This document shows positions 24,077 through 32,667 of a stretch of DNA of 64,000 nt, one piece after another. A program made the translations under genes and the position numbers. The stretch's first letter is position 1. Every line of letters starts with the position of its first letter. The notes beneath the pieces are model-generated. The model did not search any database. It saw nothing but the letters and a program-made list of their open reading frames with translations, and was not told the origin of the DNA. This DNA comes from Mycolicibacterium aurum. Lineage in GTDB: Bacteria; Actinomycetota; Actinomycetes; Mycobacteriales; Mycobacteriaceae. The stretch spans positions 1,984,001 to 2,048,000 of the forward strand of contig LT549889.1 of NCBI GenBank assembly GCA_900078775.1, read 5' to 3'.

Positions 24077-25669
24077 CTAGGTCCGGAGATCGTCGGTGTC
24101 GGCGCCGTCGGTGTTTGCCGGGCCGCCCGGCGACTCGCTGTCGGCGCCGTCCTCGGCGGTCGTCTCGGGTTCCAGCGCCACGCTCTGGGCGCGGGCGACG
24201 GCGGGTGGGCTCTCGGCCGGCTGCAGCCGCACCACCCGTCCCACGGCCCGGCGCAGACCCGGGGGGCCCTCGATCCGGACGAGATCACCGATGCGCCCGG
24301 CTCGGTACCGCAGCGGTGAACCGAGTAGCTCGCCCATCACCACACCGCTGCCGATGGCCAGCGCGATGGCCACCGCCGACAGCAGCTGCGCGATGCCGTC
24401 CAGGAACCGTTCGTCGACCGCGAAGAAGAACACCGACCGGAACACCGCCAGCCCGGGCAGCATCGGGGTGATGCCCGCCGTCGCGATCACCAGGGCCGGG
24501 GCTTGGCGCCGGATGGAGATCACCGTGGCCAGCAGACCCACGCCGACGGAGGCGATACCGGTCGCGAAGACCGCACCGAACTGGGCGTGCCCCAGACCGA
24601 TCAGCACGGCCTGCGCCGCGCCCGAGACGACGCCGGCCGTCACCACCGATCGCAGCGGCGCATAGCTGGCCAGGGTCAGACAGGCCCCGGCCAGCGCGGC
24701 GCCGAACACCGCGATGCCGATCTTGAGTGGACCGCTGGGCGTGATGATGGACTGCGTCGCGTCGACGTGCAGTTCGATCTGGATGCCCATCAGGTTCGCC
24801 GCCTGCAGACCACCGACGATGCCGGCGACGATGCCCGCGGTCAGGAACAGCGCGTCCCCGAGCCGCCCGACGGCGGTCACCATGTAGCCGGTCAGGGCGT
24901 CCTGCACCGAGCCCACCAGCGTCATCCCGGACAGCAGGACGACGATGCCGGTGGCCACCAGGGCGGTCGGATTCTGCCCGGCGAACCGGTAGGCGGCCAC
25001 CGCCACCAGGGTGGCGATGGCGGCGCCGGCGGCGTGCTGGAAGAAGAACGGGGTGCCGACCCGGTTCAGGTACCGGCCGACCCGGTCGATCACCGCGGAG
25101 GTGACCGCGGCGAGCACACAGATCAGCCAGCTGCCGCCCAGCAGCATGGCGATGCCGAGCGCGAAGCCGGCCCAGCCGGCGGTGGCCAGCCACCGTGGGT
25201 AGGGATGTGGCCGTTCGCTGAGTTCGTCCATCGCCTCGTGCGCCTGGTCGACCGAGACGCCGCCGGACGTGATGCGGCGGACGAGTTTGTCCAACTCGGC
25301 CAGTCGGGTGTAGTCGGTGGCGCGGTGCCGCACCGCCCGCACGATCGTCAGCGGCGGGCTGTCGGTGGTCGGCAGCGCCGAGACGATGATCACCGAGAAG
25401 GTGATGTCGACGACGCAGTCGGTCAGCTGGTAAGCCTGCGCGACGTCCTGTGCGGTCGCGATGATGTCGGCGGTGCCGGAACCGGAGGACAGCATCACCT
25501 CGGCCAACCGGATGGTGAGGTCGAGGACCTTGCGGGTGTGCACGTCCCCGACGTGGGTGCCGCTGCGCCGGCGCTGTCCGGCGATGGGCGCGGGATCCCG
25601 GCGTCCACGAAGCGCGCTCCGCAGGCTACGCCGGGCGCGGGCGGTCTCTTCGGATCGGTCGAATGCCAT
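24077..25669 (-). CDS. ThrE-type threonine/serine exporter family membrane protein
   Basis: 530 residues. The N-terminal part (about 45-160) holds the ThrE signature with KVLDLTIRLAEVMLSSGSGTADI and VDITFSVIIVSA, followed by about ten hydrophobic helices (two five-helix halves, 165-430) and a charged, disordered C-terminal tail. ThrE exports threonine and serine using the proton gradient in corynebacteria; substrate here is inferred from family only. TATGGT lies 5-8 nt before the GTG/ATG pair, consistent with a leaderless start. Confidence 0.87.
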   Translation of the reverse strand: MAFDRSEETARARRSLRSALRGRRDPAPIAGQRRRSGTHVGDVHTRKVLDLTIRLAEVMLSSGSGTADIIATAQDVAQAYQLTDCVVDITFSVIIVSALPTTDSPPLTIVRAVRHRATDYTRLAELDKLVRRITSGGVSVDQAHEAMDELSERPHPYPRWLATAGWAGFALGIAMLLGGSWLICVLAAVTSAVIDRVGRYLNRVGTPFFFQHAAGAAIATLVAVAAYRFAGQNPTALVATGIVVLLSGMTLVGSVQDALTGYMVTAVGRLGDALFLTAGIVAGIVGGLQAANLMGIQIELHVDATQSIITPSGPLKIGIAVFGAALAGACLTLASYAPLRSVVTAGVVSGAAQAVLIGLGHAQFGAVFATGIASVGVGLLATVISIRRQAPALVIATAGITPMLPGLAVFRSVFFFAVDERFLDGIAQLLSAVAIALAIGSGVVMGELLGSPLRYRAGRIGDLVRIEGPPGLRRAVGRVVRLQPAESPPAVARAQSVALEPETTAEDGADSESPGGPANTDGADTDDLRT

Positions 25670-25750
25670 CACCGGTCACCATACTGACCGCTGCGGAGCT
25701 TGTGCCAGAACGGATCTGCGGTGCGGCGCCGCATTGCATCCGGGAATCGA

Positions 25751-26395
25751 TCACCGGCGCCAGAACAGGTGGTGGGTCACCCCGCTCGGGCTCGGGACGA
25801 CGTCGCAGTGGTACCGGTCCAGCAGTTCGTCCGGGGATTCCCACAGCCGCGATCCGCCGCCGAGTTCGATCGGGGCGACGGCGATGTGCAGGGTGTCGAT
25901 CAGGTCGGCGTCCAGGAACTCGCGGATGGTGTGCGCGCCGCCCCCGAGCCGCACATCGCGCCCCCGCGCCGCTTCTCTGGCCCGCTCCAACGCGGTCAGC
26001 GGGTCGACATCGATGAAGTGAAATGTGGTGTCCGACAGACTGAATGATGGACGTTCGTGGTGGGTGAGCACGAAAACCGGTGTGTGAAAGGGCGGCTCGT
26101 CACCCCACCAGCCCTGCCAGTCGTGGTTTTCCCACGGGCCGCGGTGCGGGCTGAACTTGTTGCGGCCCATGATCTCGGCCCCGATATTGCGGGCGAAGTC
26201 CCGGGTGAAGTAGTCCTCGATCCCCCGGCTACCGCCCGGGTCGGTGCGGTTGGGCCAGCTCGCGGTGGCCCCGGCCCAACCCAGCATGGTCTGCGGATCG
26301 GCGTGCCCGAACGGGCGCTCGTAACTCTGTTCGCGGCCCGCGCCGAATCCGTCCTGCGATACCGCGAAATTCTGCACCCTGAGTAACTGCTCCAC
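25751..26395 (-). CDS. Dihydrofolate reductase-like (RibD C-terminal) protein
   Basis: 214 residues from a GTG at 26395 with AGGAGG 4 nt upstream. Features of the RibD_C/DHFR fold are AEIMGRNKFSPH in the middle, FVLTHHERPSF, and a C-terminal RLGGGAHTIREFLDADLIDTLHIAVAPI segment that forms the NADPH-binding part. This group reduces unknown pyrimidine- or pterin-like substrates; it is not the housekeeping DHFR, since the usual folate-pocket motifs are absent. Confidence 0.82.
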   Translation of the reverse strand: MEQLLRVQNFAVSQDGFGAGREQSYERPFGHADPQTMLGWAGATASWPNRTDPGGSRGIEDYFTRDFARNIGAEIMGRNKFSPHRGPWENHDWQGWWGDEPPFHTPVFVLTHHERPSFSLSDTTFHFIDVDPLTALERAREAARGRDVRLGGGAHTIREFLDADLIDTLHIAVAPIELGGGSRLWESPDELLDRYHCDVVPSPSGVTHHLFWRR

Positions 26396-26544
26396 GCGTC
26401 CTCCTGAAATCACCGATGACACTGTGTAGACAGCCTGGCGCACCGATATTCATCGCGGAGGAGTTCTGGATGCACGAAACCCCGGAGCCAGCCGTCGCTT
26501 CTCGGGTGAGTGCGACGAACCGGTCCGGGGTTCGGTGTGGAGTC

Positions 26545-26748
26545 TTAGAGAGCGGTGACGCCAACCGCCTGGGGGCCCTTGTTGCCCTGGGTGACCTCGA
26601 ACTGCACGCGCTGGTTCTCCTCCAGATTGCGGAAACCGCCGGACTGGATCTCGGAGTAGTGCACGAACACATCGGGTGCGCCGCCGTCAGGAGCGATGAA
26701 GCCAAAGCCCTTTTCGCTGTTGAACCACTTGACGGTGCCTTCTGCCAT
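26545..26748 (-). CDS. cspA: Cold-shock protein CspA family
   Basis: 67 residues, a full CSD with RNP1 KGFGFI and RNP2 VFVHYSEI preceded by GTVKWFN. Binds single-stranded RNA/DNA as an RNA chaperone. The gap of 249 nt upstream has no gene, leaving room for the long 5-prime leader typical of csp mRNAs. Confidence 0.96.
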   Translation of the reverse strand: MAEGTVKWFNSEKGFGFIAPDGGAPDVFVHYSEIQSGGFRNLEENQRVQFEVTQGNKGPQAVGVTAL

Positions 26749-26997
26749 GTCTTACTTCTTTCTTCTCACACGGACCGAACGTGGCGTCGGCCGAGGTTTG
26801 GGTGGCGAACTTTATCGCCGAACTCTGTTGCATTTCAGGGAAGTACGGTTGACGACGTAACCGCGAGGAGAGGTCTTTCAGATACCGGCCGCATTTCAGC
26901 CGAACTCATACCCGGCCTTACGACTGCGACGTTCTGCATCAGCGTACCAAGGAAAAAGCCACACCGCCTAATTTCGGTGGGAATTCGCCGAAACCGG

Positions 26998-27435
26998 TCA
27001 CCGGCCGGCCAGTACATCCGCGAACTGATCGGCGGTGCGTACCCAGCCGGCATGGAAGCTGTCGTACTCCCCTGCGGGCAGCAGGGTGTGTTCGATGGAC
27101 ATCAGTGTCTGGTCATCCTGTAGCGGTTCGAAGGTCACCGCGACGACGCTGGCGGCCGTGGGGTCCGCCCAATACGAGTTACTCCACGTGAATTCGAGAC
27201 GCCGGGGGCGGTCGATGGTGGTGAACCGCCCGGTGATGAGCACATTGACACCCTCGTCGTCGACGTCGAATCGGAACGCTCCGCCGACCTTCGGTTCGAC
27301 GTCCACCGTGACGCACCGGGTCGGCCGCGGGCACATCCACTCCCGCAGCGATGCCGGGTCCAGCCATTCGTCGAAGACCTCTTCGGGGACGGCGGGCATG
27401 ATCCGCCGGACCCGCACCACGGTTTCATCGGTCAC
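26998..27435 (-). CDS. AHSA1/SRPBCC domain protein coupled to an ArsR regulator
   Basis: 145 residues from a GTG at 27435. Motifs RIMPAVPEEVFDEWLDPASLREWMCP and GGAFRFDV...GRFTTIDRPRRLEFTW are typical of the AHSA1 family, ending with HAGWVRTADQFADVL. The start overlaps the ArsR stop as GTGA, so the two proteins are translated together. This ArsR-AHSA1 pairing is common in actinobacteria and suggests ligand binding tied to regulation; the ligand is unknown. Confidence 0.88.
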   Translation of the reverse strand: MTDETVVRVRRIMPAVPEEVFDEWLDPASLREWMCPRPTRCVTVDVEPKVGGAFRFDVDDEGVNVLITGRFTTIDRPRRLEFTWSNSYWADPTAASVVAVTFEPLQDDQTLMSIEHTLLPAGEYDSFHAGWVRTADQFADVLAGR

Positions 27436-27764
27436 GGCCGCCGCCGGTTCCGGCCCAGCCGGGCAGCCAGCGCGTCGGCGCGGGCGGACCAGAAGGCGGT
27501 CTGCTCGTCCATCCACTGGGTTGCCGGGGCCAACCCCTCCTCGCGCAGGGTCAGCCAGTGCTCGCGGCCGCGCACTTCCCGCGTCACCAACCCCGCGCTC
27601 TCCAGCACCCCGACATGGCGGGACACCCCGGCGAACGTCATCGGCATCGGTGCCGCCAGGTCGGTGATGCGGGCCGCACCGCCGCGCAGCGCCTCCAGCA
27701 ACCGGCGGCGGGTCGGATCGGCCAATGCCGCGTAGGCGCGGTCGAGCACCTGATCTTCAACCAT
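27432..27764 (-). CDS. ArsR-family winged-helix regulator
   Basis: 110 residues. ADPTRRRLLEAL, then the recognition helix MTFAGVSRHVGVLESAGLVTREVRGREHW are typical of ArsR proteins lacking the metal-binding Cys box, so it is probably not a metal sensor. It precedes and overlaps the AHSA1 gene. It diverges from the DUF899 gene over about 107 nt, which may be regulated too. Confidence 0.9.
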   Translation of the reverse strand: MVEDQVLDRAYAALADPTRRRLLEALRGGAARITDLAAPMPMTFAGVSRHVGVLESAGLVTREVRGREHWLTLREEGLAPATQWMDEQTAFWSARADALAARLGRNRRRP

Positions 27765-27871
27765 CTTGTTGACTATATCGGCACCCCGTGGTCTGATCGA
27801 GTGCCGACGTTCAACTGATTCGTTGAATGTATGTGACGAGGATCCGCCGCTGTCGGCGGAAGGGAGGTGTC

Positions 27872-28555
27872 ATGCAGGCACCGGCGATCGTGTCCGCCCA
27901 GGAATGGCAGGCCGTCCTGGAGCAGATGCTGGTCCGAGAGAAGGAGTTCACCCGTGCCCGGGATGCACTGGCGGCGCAGCGACGGCGCATGCCCTGGACA
28001 CCGGTCGAGGACAGGTACACCTTCGAGGGTCCACAGGGACGGGTGGGCCTGCGGGACCTCTTCGACGGCCGCAGGCAACTGATCGTCTATCGCGCGTTTC
28101 TCGACCCCGGAGTCCACGGTTGGCCCGAACACGGTTGTGTCGGTTGCTCGTTGATGGCCGACCACATCGGCAACCTCGCCCACCTCAACGCCCGTGACAC
28201 CACCCTGGTGTACGTGTCGCGGGGTGCGCAGCGCGACATCACCCGGATCAAGGAGACGATGGGCTGGAGCCACCCGTGGTACACCATCGTGGCGCCGGAG
28301 TCCGGCCCGGCGTTCGACACCGATTTCGGCGTCGACGAGTATCACGGCACCAACGCATTCATCCACCACGGCGAGGACATCTTCCGGACCTACTTCATCG
28401 ACAACCGCGGCGATGAAGCCTTCGTCAACACCTGGAACTTCCTGGACATGACGGCACTGGGGCGCCAGGAGACCTGGGAGGATTCACCGTCCGGCTACCC
28501 ACAGACTCCGCCCTACCAATGGTGGAATTGGCACGACAGGTACCGCGATCGCTGA
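27872..28555 (+). CDS. DUF899 thioredoxin-like family protein
   Basis: 227 residues. Family marks are KEFTRARDALAAQRRRMPW at residues 28-46, GLRDLFDGRRQLIVYRAF, then CVGCSLMADH where a thioredoxin active site would be, and NTWNFLDMTALGRQE at the end. These DUF899 proteins have a thioredoxin fold with a shifted cysteine pair and no established function. ATG at 27872 follows GGGAGG. Confidence 0.88.
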   Translation: MQAPAIVSAQEWQAVLEQMLVREKEFTRARDALAAQRRRMPWTPVEDRYTFEGPQGRVGLRDLFDGRRQLIVYRAFLDPGVHGWPEHGCVGCSLMADHIGNLAHLNARDTTLVYVSRGAQRDITRIKETMGWSHPWYTIVAPESGPAFDTDFGVDEYHGTNAFIHHGEDIFRTYFIDNRGDEAFVNTWNFLDMTALGRQETWEDSPSGYPQTPPYQWWNWHDRYRDR

Positions 28556-28585
28556 TCCCCGGCGCGTATCGGCGATGATCGGTGC

Positions 28586-30151
28586 GTGACAGATCCGCAG
28601 AAGATTGTTACGTCGCCGCTGACCGTACCCGCCCTGCTGGCGCACCGGGTACGCACCTGTGGTCCGGATACCTATGTGGTCAGCCCGGCCGGTGCACTGA
28701 CCTACCGGGACGCCGATGCCCGCTCGGCCGATATCGCCCGCCGACTGCTGGCCGCCGGCGTCGGCAAGGGTAGCCGGGTCGGGCTTTTCTTCCCCAACGA
28801 TCTCGACTGGGTCGTCTGGTGGCTGGCGCTGTCCCGGATCGGGGCGCTGGTGATCCCGCTGAGCACGCTCTACGCGCCGGCAGAGATCGCCAAGGTGCTC
28901 CGATTGGCCGACATCGGGCTGTTGATCGCCCCGGGGCAGGTGCTCGGCGCCGACGTGGCCGCCCGCCTGGAAGCGGCACTGCCCGGTCTGGCGCAACAGG
29001 ACCGCGACGGGCTGGCCCTGCCGGCCGCACCGTACCTGCGCCGCATCGTGCTGATCGACGGCCAAACCCTTTGGGCCACACCGTTCGACGCGCTGACCGG
29101 GCAGGTTCCCGCGGAGGTGCTCGCCGCGGCGGAGGCCGAGGTCTCCCCCGCCGACCTGGCAATCATGGTGCACACCTCCGGGTCCACCGCCGATCCCAAG
29201 GGGGTGCTGCACACCCACGGCACCGTGGTCCGGCAGACCTCGACGTGGCCGGCCGCCATCCGCGCGGTCACCGGATCTACCGAGCGACCCCGGATCCTTT
29301 GTGCCATGCCGTTCTTCTGGGTCGGTGGACTGTTGGCGGTGATGGGCGCGTTGCACGAGTCGGTCACCTTGCTGGTGTTGCCGCGACTGGATCCGGGCAC
29401 CGCGCTGGACCTGATCGAGCAGCATCGCGGCACCGGGGTCATCGGTTGGCCGGCCTTCACCCAACGGGTGCGTGATCACCCCAGCTTCGCCGATCGGGAT
29501 CTGTCCAGCGCGCCGACGCTGCGGGATGGGCCGCTGGACATCGCGATGACCGATGTGCCGGACGGGTTTCCGGTGCACCGCACGATGTCCGAGACGGCGG
29601 GCGGGTTCGCCTACACCGATATCGCGATCGTCGACGACGACGGCGCCGCGGTGGCGGACGGCGAGGTCGGCGAATTGCTCATCCGGGGTGTCGGGGTGAT
29701 GGCCGGGTACAACAAGCGGGAACGCGCCGAGGTCTTCGACGCGGACGGCTGGTATCACACCGGCGACCGGGTGTACCGGCGCGCCGACGACCCACGGTTG
29801 TTCTATGTCGGGCGCACCACCGATCTGATCAAGTCCGGCGGGGCGAACGTGTCGCCGCTGGAGGTGGAGGCGGTGATCTCCGCACTCCCCGGGGTGGCCC
29901 AGTGCGTGGTGATCGGCGTCGAGCACCCCGAGCGCGGTGAGCAGGTGTGCGCGGTGGTGGTGCCGGCGGGGCCGGGCCCGGATATCGACGACATCCGCCG
30001 GCGCACCCGCGAACAACTGTCGGTGTACAAGGTGCCGACCCGCTGGGTGATCGCGACCGGCGCCCAGATACCGACCCTGCCCAGCGGGAAGTTTGACCGA
30101 AAGTCGTTGGCGGGCCGGGTGATCGACGGAACGCTGCGCGCCCAGAGCTGA
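28586..30151 (+). CDS. Class I adenylate-forming (acyl-CoA synthetase-like) enzyme
   Basis: 521 residues from a GTG. The AMP-binding core HTSGSTADPKGVLHTHG (about 194-210), YHTGD and the C-terminal LPSGKFDRK with the adenylation lysine are all present, so ATP-dependent carboxylate activation is likely. The A5 motif is unusual: the normal YGxTE appears as TMSETAGGF, and the spacing from the preceding helix is short. Substrate is unknown. Transcription may be leaderless (GATGAT 6 nt before the GTG). Confidence 0.85.
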   Translation: MTDPQKIVTSPLTVPALLAHRVRTCGPDTYVVSPAGALTYRDADARSADIARRLLAAGVGKGSRVGLFFPNDLDWVVWWLALSRIGALVIPLSTLYAPAEIAKVLRLADIGLLIAPGQVLGADVAARLEAALPGLAQQDRDGLALPAAPYLRRIVLIDGQTLWATPFDALTGQVPAEVLAAAEAEVSPADLAIMVHTSGSTADPKGVLHTHGTVVRQTSTWPAAIRAVTGSTERPRILCAMPFFWVGGLLAVMGALHESVTLLVLPRLDPGTALDLIEQHRGTGVIGWPAFTQRVRDHPSFADRDLSSAPTLRDGPLDIAMTDVPDGFPVHRTMSETAGGFAYTDIAIVDDDGAAVADGEVGELLIRGVGVMAGYNKRERAEVFDADGWYHTGDRVYRRADDPRLFYVGRTTDLIKSGGANVSPLEVEAVISALPGVAQCVVIGVEHPERGEQVCAVVVPAGPGPDIDDIRRRTREQLSVYKVPTRWVIATGAQIPTLPSGKFDRKSLAGRVIDGTLRAQS

Positions 30152-30157
30152 TCCGGC

Positions 30158-30523
30158 TCAGAGCCCTTGCCGGAAGCGGCCGGCCGGGAAGGTGGCCGCC
30201 CCCGCCTCCCGGACCCGGGTGCGCAGCGCACTGTCGGAGGTCACCACGGTGATGTCGTGCGGTGCGGCGTCGGCCCGGACCAGCCGGACGATCTCGTCGT
30301 CGGCGGAGTTCGCGGCCGCGCGCGGGGCGTGCCGGACGGTGATCACCTCCGACTGCAGCGCGGGCGACATCGGCCGCTCCAGCACCACCGTGACCTCCGA
30401 GCCGGTGCGCTGGGCCCAGCCCTCCAGCTGCGCGATGAGCGTGCCGAGGGCGCCGCGCCGGTCCTTCCACCAGCCGTCGGGCCGGGAACCGACGACGTTC
30501 ATGGCGTCCACGATCCAGCGCAC
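30158..30523 (-). CDS. NYN/YacP-type PIN-like nuclease
   Basis: 121 residues starting VRWIVDAMNVVGSRPDGWW, the first Asp-bearing strand of the NYN/PIN fold. Further acidic residues lie in NSADDEIVRLV and VTSDSALRTRV, the expected metal-binding set for an RNase. Size is about that of a minimal NYN domain. The GTG at 30523 lies 7 nt after a TAGGGT box, which selects it over in-frame codons upstream. It converges on the AMP-ligase with a 6-nt gap. Confidence 0.85.
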   Translation of the reverse strand: MRWIVDAMNVVGSRPDGWWKDRRGALGTLIAQLEGWAQRTGSEVTVVLERPMSPALQSEVITVRHAPRAAANSADDEIVRLVRADAAPHDITVVTSDSALRTRVREAGAATFPAGRFRQGL

Positions 30524-30530
30524 GTCATGG

Positions 30531-30536
30531 ACCCTA
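30531..30536 (-). promoter_or_regulatory. -10 box of a probable leaderless transcript (NYN nuclease)
   Basis: Minus-strand TAGGGT ends exactly 7 nt before the GTG at 30523. No Shine-Dalgarno sequence is present. Confidence 0.45.
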
Positions 30537-30560
30537 CGGCCGCCCCGCGCACCATTGAGC

Positions 30561-30578
30561 ACTTGACACCTGTCAAGT
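30561..30578. promoter_or_regulatory. Perfect 18-bp operator-like palindrome
   Basis: ACTTGACA-CC-TGTCAAGT reads the same on both strands. It ends 12 nt before the DUF4334 start and lies 37 nt from the divergent NYN start, overlapping the DUF4334 promoter. No regulator gene is adjacent, so the binding protein must be encoded elsewhere. Confidence 0.7.
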
Positions 30579-30583
30579 ACGCT
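30578..30583 (+). promoter_or_regulatory. -10 box of the DUF4334 gene
   Basis: TACGCT ends 7 nt before the ATG at 30591, the leaderless spacing. Its first base is the last base of the palindrome, so an operator-bound protein would block polymerase. Confidence 0.45.
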
Positions 30584-30590
30584 GGAATGC

Positions 30591-31154
30591 ATGCTCGCCG
30601 AGGATGTGCTCACCACCGTACCCACCACGACCGCCGAGGCACTAGCGTTCTTCGACGCCGCCGCGGCCGTCGAACCCGACTTCATGATCGGCACCTGGCA
30701 CGGCGCCGAACTGCCGACCGCGCACCCGATGGACGGGTTGCTGGCCGCCAGCGGTTGGTGGGGAAAGCGGTTCGTGGACGCCGAGACAGTGCATCCGCTG
30801 CTGTTCCCCAAGGACGGTGGGACCGCACTGTGGGCACTGAACCCGGTGCTCGCCTTCGCCGGGCTGGGACTGGCGACCAAGGTCCCGATGGTGCGCAATC
30901 TGTCTCTGGTACAGCCGATCTCCTCCTTGCGCCCGGCGCTGCGGACGCGGAAACCGAAGGCCCGGTTGCGCACCACCCGCTACCGCGGTGTCGACACCGC
31001 GACCATGATCTACGACAACCTGCCGATCCACGATGTGTTCCGCAAGGTGCCCGACACCGCGGTGGACACGGTCATCGGCGCGATGGATTACCGCGGCGGC
31101 AAGCGCCCGTACTTCTTCCTGCTGCAGCGCGACGATTCGCTGCCGGTGCACTGA
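30591..31154 (+). CDS. DUF4334 (GXWXG-type) family protein
   Basis: 187 residues. The N-terminal IGTWHGAELPTAHPMDGLL matches the GXWXG motif and the C-terminal half (RGVDTATMIYDNLPIHDVFRKV...MDYRGGKRPYFFLLQRD) is the DUF4334 domain. Members are common in mycobacteria; they are thought to bind small hydrophobic ligands, but function is not established. A palindrome overlaps its promoter, suggesting tight repression. Confidence 0.85.
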   Translation: MLAEDVLTTVPTTTAEALAFFDAAAAVEPDFMIGTWHGAELPTAHPMDGLLAASGWWGKRFVDAETVHPLLFPKDGGTALWALNPVLAFAGLGLATKVPMVRNLSLVQPISSLRPALRTRKPKARLRTTRYRGVDTATMIYDNLPIHDVFRKVPDTAVDTVIGAMDYRGGKRPYFFLLQRDDSLPVH

Positions 31155-31173
31155 CCCCGGCCAGCGGGAGGCA

Positions 31174-31192
31174 CCCCCCAGCTCGCGGGGGG
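31174..31192. terminator. Hairpin between DUF4334 gene and ripD
   Basis: CCCCCC (31174-31179) and GGGGGG (31187-31192) flank a 7-nt loop. It lies between two convergent stops (31154 and 31196). Confidence 0.5.
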
Positions 31193-31195
31193 AGG

Positions 31196-31837
31196 TCAGG
31201 CGATGATGCGCACCAGGTACGGCGTCATGGAGGCGGTGCGCACCGGGGAGACGGCGACACCGGAGTCGGTGGCCTCGACCATCTGCCCGTTGCCGACGAA
31301 CAGCGCCACGCTCTGGGTGCCCTCCGGGCCGTAGAAGATCAGGTCACCGGGCAGCGCCTGCGCCGGCAGCACCTTCTGACCGACCTTGTACATCTCGCCC
31401 GACGAGCGCGGCAGCTTCACACCGACACCGGCGAATGCGTACACCACGATGCCCGAGGCGTCGAAGCCCACCACATCGACGGCCGGAGCGGGGACGGTCG
31501 CGGCGCTCGGGATCAACGGCGCGGCCACCGGGGCAGGCGGGGCCAGTCCGGGGAAGTTGAGTCCGGGCACACCACCGGGGATCGCCGACGCGGCCGGATC
31601 GACGGCCGCCGGGTCGACCTCCACCGGGGTCTCGCGGACGACACCGCGGGTGGGGCCGTTTGCGTCACCGCCGCCGTAGGCGAACGGCACGCCGCGCTGC
31701 GACAGCGCGCGCTTGATCACGTAGTCGACGGCCTGCTGATTGCGGACCGGCCGAGTGTTGAACGGCTCCGCGGAAGCAACGCCGGGACTCACCAACAGCA
31801 GAGCCAGGCCGAGTACCAAAGCACAGAAGCGTGTCAT
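31196..31837 (-). CDS. ripD: RipD-type NlpC/P60 protein without catalytic Cys/His
   Basis: 213 residues. Signal peptide 1-23 (cut near ASA-EP). The NlpC/P60 domain covers about 120-200, but the catalytic Cys of FDCSG is Ala127 (FDASG) and the His after the second strand is Ser176 (TQSVALF). M. tuberculosis RipD has the same losses and binds peptidoglycan without cutting it. Residues 66-119 are a Pro/Ala-rich insertion within the fold, so the domain is interrupted. Start at ATG 31837 gives a normal signal peptide; a TTG seven codons upstream is possible. Confidence 0.9.
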   Translation of the reverse strand: MTRFCALVLGLALLLVSPGVASAEPFNTRPVRNQQAVDYVIKRALSQRGVPFAYGGGDANGPTRGVVRETPVEVDPAAVDPAASAIPGGVPGLNFPGLAPPAPVAAPLIPSAATVPAPAVDVVGFDASGIVVYAFAGVGVKLPRSSGEMYKVGQKVLPAQALPGDLIFYGPEGTQSVALFVGNGQMVEATDSGVAVSPVRTASMTPYLVRIIA

Positions 31838-32049
31838 CGCCAGCGTCAACTCTTTCAATTCCGGTCGGTCTCACGGCAGCGCTAATTGACGCCACCACAA
31901 GTATTTGTACCGACCGGCCGGAGACTTTCCCAATTCAATTGGCACACAACGTGAACGAGATACACATTCGTGACTCACCGGTGACCTGCGGCGGCCGACC
32001 GTGACCGAACCGGAACCGAACCGACGCGCATCCGCGAGCACCGAATGCA

Positions 32050-32084
32050 AACGGCACCGGCGGGCGGTGCCCACCGGTGCCGTT
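32050..32084. terminator. Hairpin downstream of tpx
   Basis: AACGGCACCGG (32050-32060) pairs with CCGGTGCCGTT (32074-32084), and the loop itself holds GGGC/GCCC. It starts 15 nt beyond the tpx stop. Confidence 0.75.
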
Positions 32085-32098
32085 GCGGCGAAACTGAT

Positions 32099-32593
32099 TC
32101 AGGACAGCGCGGCCAGGGCTGCGTCGTAATCGGGCTCCTGGGCGATCTCGGGAACCAGCTCGGCGTAGGCGACGTTGCCGTCCGCGCCGATCACGACGAC
32201 GGCCCGACCGAGCAGGCCGGCCATCGGGCCGTCGGCGATGGTGATGCCGAAGTCCTCACCGAAGCTGTCCCGGAACGCCGAGGCCGTCACGACGTTCTCG
32301 ATGCCCTCGGCACCGCAGAAGCGCTTCTGCGCGAACGGCAGATCCTTGGACACATTGAGCACCGCGGCGCCGGTGGCGGCGGCCCGCTCGTTGAAGGTCC
32401 GCACGCTCGTGGCGCACACCGGGGTGTCCACCGACGGGAAGATGTTGAGCAGCACCGCCTTGCCGTTGAACTGGTCGTTGCCGACCGCACCGAGGTCGGT
32501 GCCGACGAGGCTGAAGGCCGGGGCGGGCGAGCCGACCGCGGGCAGCTCACCGACGGTGTTGATGGGGTTTCCCTTGAGGGTTATCTGTGCCAT
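32099..32593 (-). CDS. tpx: Thiol peroxidase Tpx
   Basis: 164 residues, usual for Tpx. The peroxidatic Cys60 lies in SVDTPVCATSVRTF and the resolving Cys93 in AQKRFCGAEG; the active-site Thr57 and Arg65 are present. It reduces hydrogen peroxide and alkyl hydroperoxides using thioredoxin. The divergent neighbour (kinase) starts 75 nt away. Confidence 0.96.
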   Translation of the reverse strand: MAQITLKGNPINTVGELPAVGSPAPAFSLVGTDLGAVGNDQFNGKAVLLNIFPSVDTPVCATSVRTFNERAAATGAAVLNVSKDLPFAQKRFCGAEGIENVVTASAFRDSFGEDFGITIADGPMAGLLGRAVVVIGADGNVAYAELVPEIAQEPDYDAALAALS

Positions 32594-32667
32594 GGCGACC
32601 AGTCTGTCAAAGATCCCCGCCCAGGTGCGGCCCAGGGTCGATCACGGCCACCTGTCACGATGGTGCG

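Noticed and set aside
26749..26997. Small gene in the csp upstream region
   Set aside because: Short frames there lack ribosome sites and codon bias; a long csp leader explains the gap better.
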